The position numbers were made by a program, and so were the translations under genes. The notes beneath the pieces were generated by a model. That model worked only from the letters and a program-made list of their open reading frames with translations, searched no databases and was not told where the DNA came from. This document shows positions 12,833 through 21,271 of a DNA stretch of 64,000 nt, one piece after another (position 1 is the stretch's first letter; each line of letters starts with the position of its first letter). Origin of the DNA: Lachnospiraceae bacterium (GTDB taxonomy: Bacteria > Bacillota > Clostridia > Lachnospirales > Lachnospiraceae); NCBI GenBank assembly GCA_910575565.1, contig CAJTFL010000013.1, positions 1 through 64,000 of the forward strand. The letters run 5' to 3'.

Positions 12833-13534
12833 ATGAATGTTATCTATATCTTCCTGATTTTTCTTTTGCTCCTCCTTTTTATGGCGATCGCTGTGCTGAA
12901 TTGGAAAAAGCAGCTTTTGCGGGAGGAAAGAACCCGGAGGCTTTTGCAGATCGGGAAGCAGGGGGAGGAGGAAACGATCCGGGAGCTGGAACGTATCCGG
13001 GGCGCAAAGCGTATCTTCCACAACGTCTACGTGCCCTTACAGGATAAGAAAAACACCACGGAAATCGATATGGTCATGTTGCATGAAAAAGGGATTTTCG
13101 TGATTGAAAATAAGAATTATTCCGGGCAGATTTACGGGGATGAAGAGGAAGCCAGATGGCTTCAGGTGCAGAAAAAGAATGGGCGAAATAGGGAAAAGAC
13201 CTTTTATAATCCGGTGTGGCAGAACCGCACCCATATCCGGAATTTAAAGCGTTTCCTGGAACAGGAGTTTTCCTGGGATATGCCATTTATTTCGGTGATT
13301 GTCTTTAATGACCGGGCGAAGCTAAGGCGGATTTGTATCTATTCCGGCGAGCTGATGGTATCAGAAAGCCGGAAGGTGAGGAGAAGGCTGAAACGGAAGC
13401 TAAGGCGCAGCCCCAAGGTTTTTTCCAGAAAGCAGATGGAGCGCATCAGCGAAATCCTGCGCCCTTTGGAGAACCCGGGGAAACAGGTGGAAAAACAACA
13501 TGGAAAGTATTTGGCAAGGAAAAAACGCAAGTGA
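12833..13534 (+). CDS. NERD-domain membrane protein
   Basis: One N-terminal membrane helix (about residues 3-22), then a basic helix, then a NERD (nuclease-related) domain. The visible pattern is the E of KQGEEETIREL, the D/EXK-like core TEIDMVML...GIFVIENKNYSGQIYG, and the downstream conserved NPVWQN. NERD domains resemble restriction-like nucleases, but activity is rarely shown. The Lys/Arg-rich tail (about 190-233) could bind nucleic acid. The gene follows the acetyltransferase by 78 bp on the same strand; no functional link is evident. Confidence 0.82.
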   Translation: MNVIYIFLIFLLLLLFMAIAVLNWKKQLLREERTRRLLQIGKQGEEETIRELERIRGAKRIFHNVYVPLQDKKNTTEIDMVMLHEKGIFVIENKNYSGQIYGDEEEARWLQVQKKNGRNREKTFYNPVWQNRTHIRNLKRFLEQEFSWDMPFISVIVFNDRAKLRRICIYSGELMVSESRKVRRRLKRKLRRSPKVFSRKQMERISEILRPLENPGKQVEKQHGKYLARKKRK

Positions 13535-13675
13535 TCAGGAAAAAAGCCTATAAGGCGAAAACTTTAGAAAATTAGGCATATAATTAATCTTATAAGAAAA
13601 ATATGCGGATATATCGAGAAAAACAAGAAAAATAACATTGAAAATCAGTTTATCTTTGGCTTATCGTTCCCTCCA

Positions 13676-13705
13676 TTGACAAAAGAAAAATAATCAGGAT
13701 ATAAT
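13676..13705 (+). promoter_or_regulatory. Promoter of the aspS T-box transcript
   Basis: A consensus TTGACA at 13676-13681 and a consensus TATAAT at 13700-13705 are separated by 18 bp. Transcription would start near 13712, at the beginning of the T-box leader. Confidence 0.85.
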
Positions 13706-13711
13706 CTTGAC

Positions 13712-14087
13712 AATGGTGATGACGGAGAGAAGTAGCACAGATTATCGTTCACAGTGAGCAGAAGACAGTGGGAACTCTGCAAAGTGAATTTGTGTGAATA
13801 ACACTCCCGAGCTGCAAACAGAACGTTATGACAGCGGCGCTGGCATAATCAGTAAGGGAGCCGTGCGCTGTACGATAATCAGCAAGGTTTTTCAACGAGG
13901 TTCATAAATTCCATGAAAGCTTTCCCTTTGGCCTAAGGAGCGGTTTGCAGCTTTGGCTTTTGCCGGGCAGGGGCGGCTGGATATGGGTTGAAATGACCGG
14001 TGAGCGACTGCAAAGACAGTAATTCAGGTGGTACCGCGGACAATGGCTGTTCGTCCTGAGCTTATGTTCAGGATGGGCAGCCTTTTT
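13712..14087 (+). promoter_or_regulatory. T-box leader controlling aspS, candidate specifier AAC (Asn)
   Basis: A tRNA-sensing leader. The T-box core GGTGGTACCGCGG lies at 14027-14039 and is followed by the competing terminator. At the base of Stem I, GGAG (13724-13727) can pair with CTCC (13805-13808) and CACA (13736-13739) with TGTG (13792-13795). This leaves a specifier-loop strand GAAT-AAC-A just before CTCC, which points to AAC at 13801-13803 as the codon. AAC reads asparagine, not the aspartate expected from the gene. I see no GAC in that loop; a GAC at 13765 lies in the distal stem. The T-box identity is firm; the specifier assignment is a hand fold. Confidence 0.85.
14045..14087 (+). 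terminator. T-box regulated intrinsic terminator
   Basis: A long stem GGCTGTTCGTCCTGA paired with TCAGGATGGGCAGCC around an 8-nt loop is followed by TTTTT. It begins just after the T-box core, so binding of uncharged tRNA would favour the antiterminator and read-through into aspS. Positions 14088-14268 hold a 180-nt spacer in which I see no further gene or clear site. Confidence 0.88.
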
Positions 14088-14268
14088 ATCGTCCCTTTAG
14101 AATAAAGCTTGTTTTCCGGCGATTAATCGGCGAGTAGGAAGCGTATCCTGTACGGGAACTATAGTGGCTGGCGCGTGTCCGGCTGGAGATTGGGTGAAGC
14201 ATGAAAGCCGGATGGTGCACCAAAGTTAGGTGAGGCGTTAATTTGGCGCTGGCAGAATGGAGGAAAAA

Positions 14269-16011
14269 ATGAGTACAAAATATCGAAGCCGCACATTAGA
14301 TCAAATCAGTGAGGCAGATGTGGGAAGCACATTTGTGGCAGCGGGCTGGGTGGAAAATATCCGTGATCACGGCGGTGTATCTTTTATTGATCTCAGGGAT
14401 ATGTACGGGGTTTTGCAGGTGGTGATGCGGGACGCGGGCTTGTTAAGGGGAATCGGCAAGGAGGACTGTGTATCGGTAGAGGGACTGGTGGAGCACCGGG
14501 ATGAGGAAACTTATAACCCGAAGATTCCCACCGGAACCATTGAGCTGGAGGCGCGTCAGATAAGGGTTTTAGGAAAGGTGCGTCAGGCTCTTCCCTTCGA
14601 TGTAGTGACCTCTAAGGAAACCAGGGAGGATCTGCGCTTAAAATACCGTTACTTGGATCTGCGGAACCGGAAGGTGAAGGATGGGATAATTTTCCGTTCC
14701 CAGGTGATTAGCTTCCTTCGCCAGAAGATGACGGATATGGGCTTTTTGGAGATTCAGACGCCTATCCTCTGTGCCTCCTCCCCGGAAGGAGCCAGGGATT
14801 ACATCGTCCCTTCCCGCAGGCATAAGGGGAAATTTTACGCCCTGCCCCAGGCTCCCCAGCAGTATAAGCAGCTTTTAATGGTGTCTGGTTTTGATAAGTA
14901 TTTCCAGATTGCCCCCTGCTTCCGGGATGAGGATGCCCGTGCGGATCGCTCGCCGGGAGAGTTTTACCAGCTGGATTTTGAGATGAGCTTTGCCGCCCAG
15001 GAGGATGTGTTTCGGGCAGGGGAGGAAGTGCTGACGGCAGCTTTTGAGCATTTTGCCCCGGAAGGATTTGCGGTGTCGAAAGCGCCCTATCCGGTGATCA
15101 GTTACCGGCAGGCGATGCTTGAATTCGGCACGGATAAGCCGGATCTAAGGAATCCCTTAAGGATTATCGATGTGACGGACTTTTTCCAGAAATGTGAGTT
15201 TAAGCCTTTCCACCAGAAGACGGTAAGGGCTATCCGGGTTCATGAGGAAATGTCCAAGGGCTTCCATGAAAAACTTCTGCAGTTTGCCCAGTCTATCGGC
15301 ATGGCAGGACTGGGGTATCTGGAAGTGGGGGAAGATATGAGCTACAAAGGGCCTATCGATAAGTTTATCCCGGACGAGCTTAAGGGGGAGATGGCCCGGT
15401 TGGCGGATTTAAAGCCTGGGGACACGCTGTTTCTGATTGCAGACAAGGAAGCCCGCGCCGCCCAGCTGGCGGGACAGATCCGCACGGAGCTGGGAAACCG
15501 CCTGGATATTTGTGAGAAGAATGCATACCGGTTTTGCTTTGTGAATGATTTCCCCATGTATGAGTACGATCCGGAGGAAAAGAAGCTGGTATTTACCCAC
15601 AATCCCTTTTCTATGCCCCAGGGAGGATTGGAGGCCCTGTTAACTAAGGATCCCCTGGAAATTTTGGCCTACCAATACGATATTGTGTGCAATGGGGTGG
15701 AGCTTTCTTCCGGTGCGGTAAGGAACCATGATTTGGAGATTATGGTGAAGGCTTTTTCCATGGCCGGATATACGGAGGATGAGCTAAAGACGAAATTCGG
15801 GGCGCTGTACCAGGCCTTCCAGTTTGGGGCGCCGCCTCATGCCGGGATGGCGCCGGGGGTGGATCGGATCATTATGCTCCTTCGGAATGAGGAAAATATC
15901 CGGGAGATTATCCCCTTCCCCATGAACGGGAATGCCCAGGATTTAATGTGCAATGCTCCGGGAGAGGTGACAAAGATGCAGCTTAGGGAAGTGCATATTA
16001 AGCTGCAATAG
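14269..16011 (+). CDS. aspS: Aspartyl-tRNA synthetase
   Basis: Class II synthetase charging tRNA-Asp, and tRNA-Asn if non-discriminating. An N-terminal OB-fold anticodon-binding domain (about 1-110) includes VAAGWVENIRDHGGVSFIDL. The catalytic core has motif 2 CFRDEDARADRSPGEFYQLD, a GAD insertion domain (about 280-400) and motif 3 GMAPGVDRIIMLL. The 580-residue length is that of the bacterial type. ATG 14269 is preferred over ATG 14257 because the latter forms part of the ribosome site TGGAGG. The T-box in front suggests control by an uncharged tRNA, possibly tRNA-Asn. Confidence 0.96.
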   Translation: MSTKYRSRTLDQISEADVGSTFVAAGWVENIRDHGGVSFIDLRDMYGVLQVVMRDAGLLRGIGKEDCVSVEGLVEHRDEETYNPKIPTGTIELEARQIRVLGKVRQALPFDVVTSKETREDLRLKYRYLDLRNRKVKDGIIFRSQVISFLRQKMTDMGFLEIQTPILCASSPEGARDYIVPSRRHKGKFYALPQAPQQYKQLLMVSGFDKYFQIAPCFRDEDARADRSPGEFYQLDFEMSFAAQEDVFRAGEEVLTAAFEHFAPEGFAVSKAPYPVISYRQAMLEFGTDKPDLRNPLRIIDVTDFFQKCEFKPFHQKTVRAIRVHEEMSKGFHEKLLQFAQSIGMAGLGYLEVGEDMSYKGPIDKFIPDELKGEMARLADLKPGDTLFLIADKEARAAQLAGQIRTELGNRLDICEKNAYRFCFVNDFPMYEYDPEEKKLVFTHNPFSMPQGGLEALLTKDPLEILAYQYDIVCNGVELSSGAVRNHDLEIMVKAFSMAGYTEDELKTKFGALYQAFQFGAPPHAGMAPGVDRIIMLLRNEENIREIIPFPMNGNAQDLMCNAPGEVTKMQLREVHIKLQ

Positions 16012-16049
16012 CTTCTTTTTTGAGGCATTGGCTGCGTTTTCACACAGAA

Positions 16050-16150
16050 AAGGGGCGGTCAGGAAAAGCTGTTTGCCTGCAATATAATGTTGTAAGATAT
16101 GAAAATCCGACAATATATTGCGTTGTACAAACATTTCCTGACAGCCCCTT
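16050..16150. repeat. Palindromic intergenic element, copy 1
   Basis: The 17-nt arms AAGGGGCGGTCAGGAAA (16050-16066) and TTTCCTGACAGCCCCTT (16134-16150) pair with one mismatch, and the inner segments pair imperfectly. A closely related element is at 55079-55138. Both copies lie between convergent genes, so they may act as bidirectional terminators. Confidence 0.75.
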
Positions 16151-16174
16151 AAATCAGCTCCTTGAATCGGCGCG

Positions 16175-16726
16175 TTAAACGCTTACGTCGATGGCTCCTC
16201 CGGCTTCCAGGGCTGCTTCCTGCACTTCTCCCGAGGGAGTGTAGGCTGCGCCGGGCTGCTCCCCTAAGGAGGCGCTTGGCGTTTGGCTAAGAGCCTGGAA
16301 CTTAATTCCTTCCTCGCTGATCTGGGCGGTATCGAAGGAGGGTTCTTTAGCGCCTTTGTCCCCTATCGGTGTCCCTTCTTTAGCGTCTTTGTCCCCTTCG
16401 GCTCTGCTGGCCTCAATAGCTTCTTCCTGCTTGGCTTTTTGGGCTTCTTCCTGTTCCTTCCGCTTGGTTCTTTGCTTTTCGATTAATTCTTCCTGCTGCT
16501 GTTTTTTCTGTTCCTGTGCTTCCTTGGCATCCAGCTTCATTCCCTGGCTGGTTTTCTCGCTGTACTCTCCTGCCTGCTCCGCCAGGCCGGACGCATAGTT
16601 TAAAGCCCGCTGCATTTTGTCCATATCCCCTTTGCGTTCCGCCTCCTTGGCGATGTTCATCGGCGTGGATATCATGCGGACGCTGGCGCTGGCTCCGGCC
16701 AGGCCTTCCATGGTTTTTGCATTCAT
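16175..16726 (-). CDS. Coiled-coil protein of unknown function
   Basis: I do not recognise the family. The 183-residue protein has no signal peptide or membrane helix. The N-terminal third contains helical segments (MDKMQRALNYASGLAEQAGE). The middle (about 65-125) is a very charged Lys/Glu/Gln coiled coil, and the C-terminus is low in complexity and Ala/Glu-rich. It is followed upstream, 16 bp away on the same strand, by a second coiled-coil protein (16743), so the two probably form one unit and may interact. Confidence 0.65.
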   Translation of the reverse strand: MNAKTMEGLAGASASVRMISTPMNIAKEAERKGDMDKMQRALNYASGLAEQAGEYSEKTSQGMKLDAKEAQEQKKQQQEELIEKQRTKRKEQEEAQKAKQEEAIEASRAEGDKDAKEGTPIGDKGAKEPSFDTAQISEEGIKFQALSQTPSASLGEQPGAAYTPSGEVQEAALEAGGAIDVSV

Positions 16727-16742
16727 CGAAAACCTCCTGTTC

Positions 16743-17153
16743 TTATGCCAGCCGGTTAAGATAGATGCCCAGCAAGGCGTTGTCCGTCATCGCTCCGTAA
16801 TCCGGGGACAGCTCGTTTTCTTTTTCATCGTCCTTTCGCTGTCCGTGCTCTTTGTTTTCCTTTTGGGCTTCTTCCAGCTTTTGCTTTTTTTGGGCTTCCT
16901 CTTCCTCCAGCTTATTCTTTTGCTGCTGGTTCTGCTTTAGCCGTTCCAGTTTCTGCTGGGCTGCCTGGATTTCCTTTTCCAGCTCCTTAACCTTTTCTGC
17001 ATCGTGGTTTTGATCCGCTTCTTTTTTCTCCTTGTTCAGCCGCTGGAGTTTTTGCTCCAAGGCCTTGATCTGGGGATTATCCCCTCCTGCGCCTTTGGGA
17101 ACTGCGCCGTTGGCGAAAAAAGCGCTGGAAATGGCTGCGTTTACACTCATCAT
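16743..17153 (-). CDS. FlxA-like coiled-coil protein
   Basis: A 136-residue protein. Residues 1-25 are small and uncharged. From about 25 to 110 there is a continuous coiled coil beginning NPQIKALEQKLQRLNKEKKE, which resembles the FlxA-like family of coiled-coil proteins. The C-terminal 20 residues (YGAMTDNALLGIYLNRLA) look like a short conserved tail. The minus-strand ribosome site AAGGAAGG precedes the ATG. FlxA in Escherichia coli is flagellar-regulated, but no flagellar gene is seen here, so no role is assigned. Confidence 0.65.
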   Translation of the reverse strand: MMSVNAAISSAFFANGAVPKGAGGDNPQIKALEQKLQRLNKEKKEADQNHDAEKVKELEKEIQAAQQKLERLKQNQQQKNKLEEEEAQKKQKLEEAQKENKEHGQRKDDEKENELSPDYGAMTDNALLGIYLNRLA

Positions 17154-17553
17154 CTGCTCACCTTCCTTTGCTGTTAAAATGGAATGATACCAGGGTCAAA
17201 AGACTTTTTGACCCCAACATCATGGAATCGATTGTACCGGACGCCAGATAAAATCTGCCGTGAGTATAAAATTGATTTTGCCGGCTGTTTCTGGCTGCAG
17301 GAACTGAGCCGCAAGGTTGGCAGCAGAGGCAAAGTGCGGCAGCGCTTCCTGCTCCAGAGACAATAGGACCGGTACACTAAATTTATCGGCAGATGGGAAA
17401 GGCAAAGATAGGAAATTGGTGTTAACGGTCGGTTTATCGGTGCAAAATGCAGGAGGCAGCCTAAAGTGCAGTCATTGTCGTCAGGCATAGTCAGCGGCAT
17501 CAGGCATAGTCAGCAGTATCAGGCATAGGCGTCATCGAGTGCAGGCGGCTGCC
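17154..17553. other. Gene-free stretch with one perfect small hairpin
   Basis: A 400-bp gap between minus-strand genes. At 17194-17216 the arms GGGTCAAAA and TTTTTGACCC form a tight hairpin that may end transcription of the upstream kinase gene or mark a repeat. Between 17460 and 17530 the short word CAGGCATAGTCAGC/CAGGCATAGGCGTC recurs three times, which looks like degenerate non-coding tandem sequence. No convincing ORF is seen. Confidence 0.4.
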
Positions 17554-18978
17554 CTAAGTGCAGGTAAGGCCTTGGGACGGTTTGCCGGTGTTGGGGAGGA
17601 TCAGCAGTACTTCCAGCCGGTAGATGCCGGAGGATGTGCTGTTGCAGACTGTGCCGCCGTATTTTTCAGCCACGGCCCGGATATTGGAAAGGCCGATCCC
17701 GTCTTTTGGAACGGTTTCTAAGAGGGATAGGCAGCTGTTTTCCATAAGCAGGCGGTAGAAATTCCCCTTCCGGCTGCCCAGGATATGGATCTGCCTGCCG
17801 CCTTCGGGAAGGCAGCCACAGGCGGCTATGGCGTTGTCTGCGGCATTGGCCAGGATGATGCACCAGTCATAGTCCGGGATGCCGCTTTCCTTGGGGATGG
17901 CCAGTTCACAGCAGACGGAAATCCCCTTTTCCTTGGCAATGGAAAATTTGCTGCCCAGCAAGGCGTCCACGGCGGCATTTTGCGTCTCTATGGGGCAGGA
18001 AAGCTGGGATAAGGATTCCTCGAAGCAGGTCAAGTATTCATAGGCCTTTGCGGCCTGTCCGGCTTTTAGCAGCTGAGCCAGCACCAGCAGATGGTTTTTC
18101 ATGTCGTGGCGGAAGGCCCGGGTTTTCTCGTCACGGATCCTGGATTCCCGGATATAGGTTTCCAGTTCCCGGGCCTGCTGCTTTAACTGCCCTAAGGTTT
18201 GCCTGGCGTAAAAGGAGGCGATAATATCCTGGTAAGCTGCCAGGATGAAAAATAAGCAGGCGCAGGCGAAAAGCTGGAGGAACAGCATTTCCCCGTGGTC
18301 AATGACGGGGAAGACGATTTCCATCTGGCGGTTAGTGACAATCGTATTTCCGTAAATTCTGTCAGTGACGGCCTGCTCCACCAGGGAGATAAAGAGAAGG
18401 GGGATCATCAGCAGAGGGAAAGCGTTTTTAATTCCGGCTTTGATGCTTTGGCCGAAGTGGATTAAGATCAGCCGGGCAAGGAGGAAAAACAGCAGAACCT
18501 TTAGACACTCCCGCAGGGAATCCGCCAGATAAAGGAAAAAATTCGTCGTGGCTGTGCTTGCTGGGTTTAAGGTCAGGCTGAAAACAAAAAAGTCGGCCCA
18601 CTGGAGGATGCCGCCGCATATGCTTTTTAAGGAAACGGTCAGGGCGGATAAGGTGAAGGCCTGGATAAAGGTTTTGGAATGGTCAGCAAATAACCGGCTT
18701 TTTTTCGTAAGCCAAATGCCGAAAAGGGCCAGAAGGCATATCTCGGCTAAGATCTTAAAGGTTCCTTCCAGGAAAAAGATAAATGCCAGGAAGGATAAGC
18801 CGGAGTGAAGGATCAGGTAAAGGATGGCGGCTCTCCACCAAAAGGCGGATTCCAGGCATTGGGAAAAAAACCTAAAGGAAATCAAAGGCATGATGATATA
18901 GGCAATGGCGTTAGGGATGAGGATGTGCCATTGAAATAATTCAGAAGCATCAGGGAGTGTGCAAAATGGCCAGTTCAC
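17554..18978 (-). CDS. GHKL-type sensor histidine kinase (AgrC/LytS-like partner of the LytTR regulator)
   Basis: Membrane sensor kinase. About seven hydrophobic segments fill residues 10-270. A coiled coil and the phospho-acceptor His in FRHDMKNHLLVLAQLL (about residue 295) follow, then a GHKL ATPase with NAADNAI and a GIGLSNI loop. This matches the peptide-sensing AgrC-type class. I choose GTG at 18976-18978, which has TGGAGG 7 nt upstream, over the ATG at 19015, which lacks a ribosome site. The regulator gene lies 61 bp upstream on the same strand. No AgrD-like peptide gene is visible nearby, so the ligand is unknown. Confidence 0.88.
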   Translation of the reverse strand: MNWPFCTLPDASELFQWHILIPNAIAYIIMPLISFRFFSQCLESAFWWRAAILYLILHSGLSFLAFIFFLEGTFKILAEICLLALFGIWLTKKSRLFADHSKTFIQAFTLSALTVSLKSICGGILQWADFFVFSLTLNPASTATTNFFLYLADSLRECLKVLLFFLLARLILIHFGQSIKAGIKNAFPLLMIPLLFISLVEQAVTDRIYGNTIVTNRQMEIVFPVIDHGEMLFLQLFACACLFFILAAYQDIIASFYARQTLGQLKQQARELETYIRESRIRDEKTRAFRHDMKNHLLVLAQLLKAGQAAKAYEYLTCFEESLSQLSCPIETQNAAVDALLGSKFSIAKEKGISVCCELAIPKESGIPDYDWCIILANAADNAIAACGCLPEGGRQIHILGSRKGNFYRLLMENSCLSLLETVPKDGIGLSNIRAVAEKYGGTVCNSTSSGIYRLEVLLILPNTGKPSQGLTCT

Positions 18979-19039
18979 GGGTAAACCTCCAGGTATTGAT
19001 TCATTGAAATTTCGCATTAGAGCGATTTTTTGACCTGTT

Positions 19040-19744
19040 CTAATCCTGGCGTCCCATATACTCCATCATCCGTTTCATTAGGATGGGGTGGTATTTTCGG
19101 GAAACCGGGATCTGGGCGTGGTTTTCCAGGGTGATCATCCCGTCCGCGTATTCGGTCAGGTAGTCCGGGTTGATCAGGTAGCTGCGGTGGCATTGGATAA
19201 AGTGGGGGCTTAGCTGAGGTTCCAGCTCTTTCATTTTCCCGTAGTATTCAATTACGCCGTCCCTGGTATGGAGGTAGATTTTCCGGTTAATGACTTCGGC
19301 ATAGTAGATTTGGCCAAATTTCACGGTCTTGCACCAGTTCATGGTTTGGATAAACAGAGATTTGCCCGACTGCTCCTTTAAGCGCTTTATGGCCCGCATC
19401 AGCGCCCCTTCCAGGCGCTTGGGCTGGATAGGCTTTACCAGGTAGTCTGTGGCCTCCACCTCAAAGGCATCCGGCATATGCTCCATGAAGGCCGTCACGA
19501 AAATCAGCGCTCCCTGGAATTTGCGGGAGCGCAGTGTCTGGGCAAGGGTTATTCCATTGGGACCCGGCATCCGGATATCCAGGAAAACCAGGTCGTAATT
19601 CAGGGGGGAGGCCAAAAGCTTTAAGCCGTTTGAAAAATAGTCTGCCGTAAAGGTCTGGCCTAAAGGGACAAGGATGGCGGACAGTTCCCTGGCTAACTGC
19701 TCCTGCAGCAAAGGTTCGTCATCGCATATGGCAATCTTGATCAT
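19040..19744 (-). CDS. LytTR-family response regulator
   Basis: N-terminal receiver (about 1-120) with the acidic pocket CDDE and acceptor Asp in VFLDIRMPGPNG, then Lys in DYLVKPI. The C-terminal LytTR DNA-binding domain (about 135-230) contains FIQCHRSYLINPDYL. LytTR regulators bind tandem direct repeats upstream of target genes. It is transcribed before the GHKL kinase, with which it forms a pair. The targets are not evident in this window. Confidence 0.92.
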   Translation of the reverse strand: MIKIAICDDEPLLQEQLARELSAILVPLGQTFTADYFSNGLKLLASPLNYDLVFLDIRMPGPNGITLAQTLRSRKFQGALIFVTAFMEHMPDAFEVEATDYLVKPIQPKRLEGALMRAIKRLKEQSGKSLFIQTMNWCKTVKFGQIYYAEVINRKIYLHTRDGVIEYYGKMKELEPQLSPHFIQCHRSYLINPDYLTEYADGMITLENHAQIPVSRKYHPILMKRMMEYMGRQD

Positions 19745-19901
19745 CGTTTATTACTTCCTCACCGGCTGGTGAACCGCATTTGGAAAAGTTTCCTCTCTCT
19801 AATTTTACAAGGCTGGGGGAAGATTTTCAACCGGAATGATGTGAAAAGCCAGGGAAATGATGTAAGCGTCCTTAAAAAGCGTTAATCTTGGCCTTCTGCC
19901 C

Positions 19902-21251
19902 TTATTCAATTATCCTGCCAGTTACAACATCCACAAAATGCTCTGCAAGGCCAATGTGGCTTTTGGGGTTCATGATCTTAAGGATCGTATCCCTTGTAAG
20001 GTGCTTGGAAACCACCTCATCATTGAGCAAAAGCTCAATGAAGCTGCCTGCGGCTCCCATGGCTTTCTGCGCCAAGGTGTGGATCCGGTCATGGGCTTCC
20101 ATCCGCCCCAGGGTTTTGCTTAGTTCCATCATCAATGCTTCCGAATAAATCAGGCCGCCCAGGCAATGGAGGTTTTTTTCCATTTCCACCGTTCGGATTT
20201 CCAGGTGTCCAAACAGATCGATGGCGGTATCCAAGGCAGCGTCGGCTAAGGTGCTGATCCGCTCCAGAAAATACGGCTCTACCCGCAGGCATCGGGTATC
20301 CCGTTCGTTTGTCCCTTCCATAACCAGCAGGGAATCCGCGGTAATGCTTCTGGCCATCCGGCCAAATCCGGCCAGCTTTGCAGGCACGAAGGGGTTTCGC
20401 TTATGGGGCATGGTGCTGCTTCCTATTTTTTCCGGATCAAACCCTTCGGCCAGTTCATTGACTTCGGTTTTCTGCCCGATGTAAACTTCGTTTCCTAATT
20501 TTCCTAAAGTGCAGCAGAGAATGGAAAGAATGGAGGTGTATTCCGCGTACCGATCCCGGCTGGTGTACCAGGCGATAGGGGATACGCCGATATTCAGCTC
20601 CGCCATTAAACCGTCCCGGACGCTTAGGCCGATTTCTCCCAGGGAGTCCATGGTTCCCACAGCTCCTCCGAATTGGCCCACCAGAATCCGTGGGCGGCAA
20701 GAGCGGATCCGGTCTAAGTCCCGGAGAAGCTCATCCAGCCACATGGCAAATTTATACCCCAGGGTGATGGGAAGCGCCTGCTGATCATTAGTTCGCCCGA
20801 TCATCACAGTGCTTCTGTGCCGGACTGCCATTTCCCGGATGATTTTTGCCAGCCGGACTAATTTTTTTTCGGCCAGGTCAAGGGTATCCCGCATTTGCAG
20901 GACGATTGCCGTATCGTTAATATCTTGGGTGGTTGTCCCATAATGGATATATTGCCCTGCATTGTTCTCGCAGATCTCCTTAAAGGCCCGCAAAAGCCCC
21001 ATAAGGGAATGGCCGGTTGCTTTCCGGTGTTTTTCGTAGGACTCTTCGTCTAACAGCTGCACATGGGCTTTTTTCTGGATCTCCCGGGCAGCTTCCTGGG
21101 GAATAATCCCCAGATCTGCTTCAACCTTAGCCAATGCGGCCTCCACATCCATTATCCGCTGGAGGGTTCCTGAGCCGCTGAATATTCCTTCTGCTACGTC
21201 AATGCTCCCGAAGTTTCTGGGGGAGGTTCCGGCGTTTTCAAATCTGCTCAT
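19902..21251 (-). CDS. Fumarase/aspartase-superfamily lyase (PurB/PcaB-like)
   Basis: Homotetrameric lyase that cleaves a C-N or C-C bond by beta-elimination, usually releasing fumarate. The superfamily signature GSSTMPHKRNP carries the catalytic Ser loop; TTTQDINDTA and RTNDQQALPITLG match the other two active-site blocks. At 449 residues with the N-terminus IFSGSGTLQRIMDVEAALAKV it resembles the PcaB branch more than clostridial PurB. No other purine gene is adjacent. Instead it lies 20 bp after a DcuC dicarboxylate transporter gene in an apparent operon. A catabolic lyase acting on a succinylated or related compound is therefore at least as likely as adenylosuccinate lyase. AAAAGGAG precedes the ATG. 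Confidence 0.8.
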   Translation of the reverse strand: MSRFENAGTSPRNFGSIDVAEGIFSGSGTLQRIMDVEAALAKVEADLGIIPQEAAREIQKKAHVQLLDEESYEKHRKATGHSLMGLLRAFKEICENNAGQYIHYGTTTQDINDTAIVLQMRDTLDLAEKKLVRLAKIIREMAVRHRSTVMIGRTNDQQALPITLGYKFAMWLDELLRDLDRIRSCRPRILVGQFGGAVGTMDSLGEIGLSVRDGLMAELNIGVSPIAWYTSRDRYAEYTSILSILCCTLGKLGNEVYIGQKTEVNELAEGFDPEKIGSSTMPHKRNPFVPAKLAGFGRMARSITADSLLVMEGTNERDTRCLRVEPYFLERISTLADAALDTAIDLFGHLEIRTVEMEKNLHCLGGLIYSEALMMELSKTLGRMEAHDRIHTLAQKAMGAAGSFIELLLNDEVVSKHLTRDTILKIMNPKSHIGLAEHFVDVVTGRIIE

Positions 21252-21271
21252 TATGTTTCACTCCTTTTGTA

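Noticed and set aside
17554-19744. Agr-like quorum-sensing locus
   Set aside because: The kinase and LytTR regulator fit, but there is no AgrB-like protease or AgrD-like peptide gene nearby, so only the two-component pair is called.
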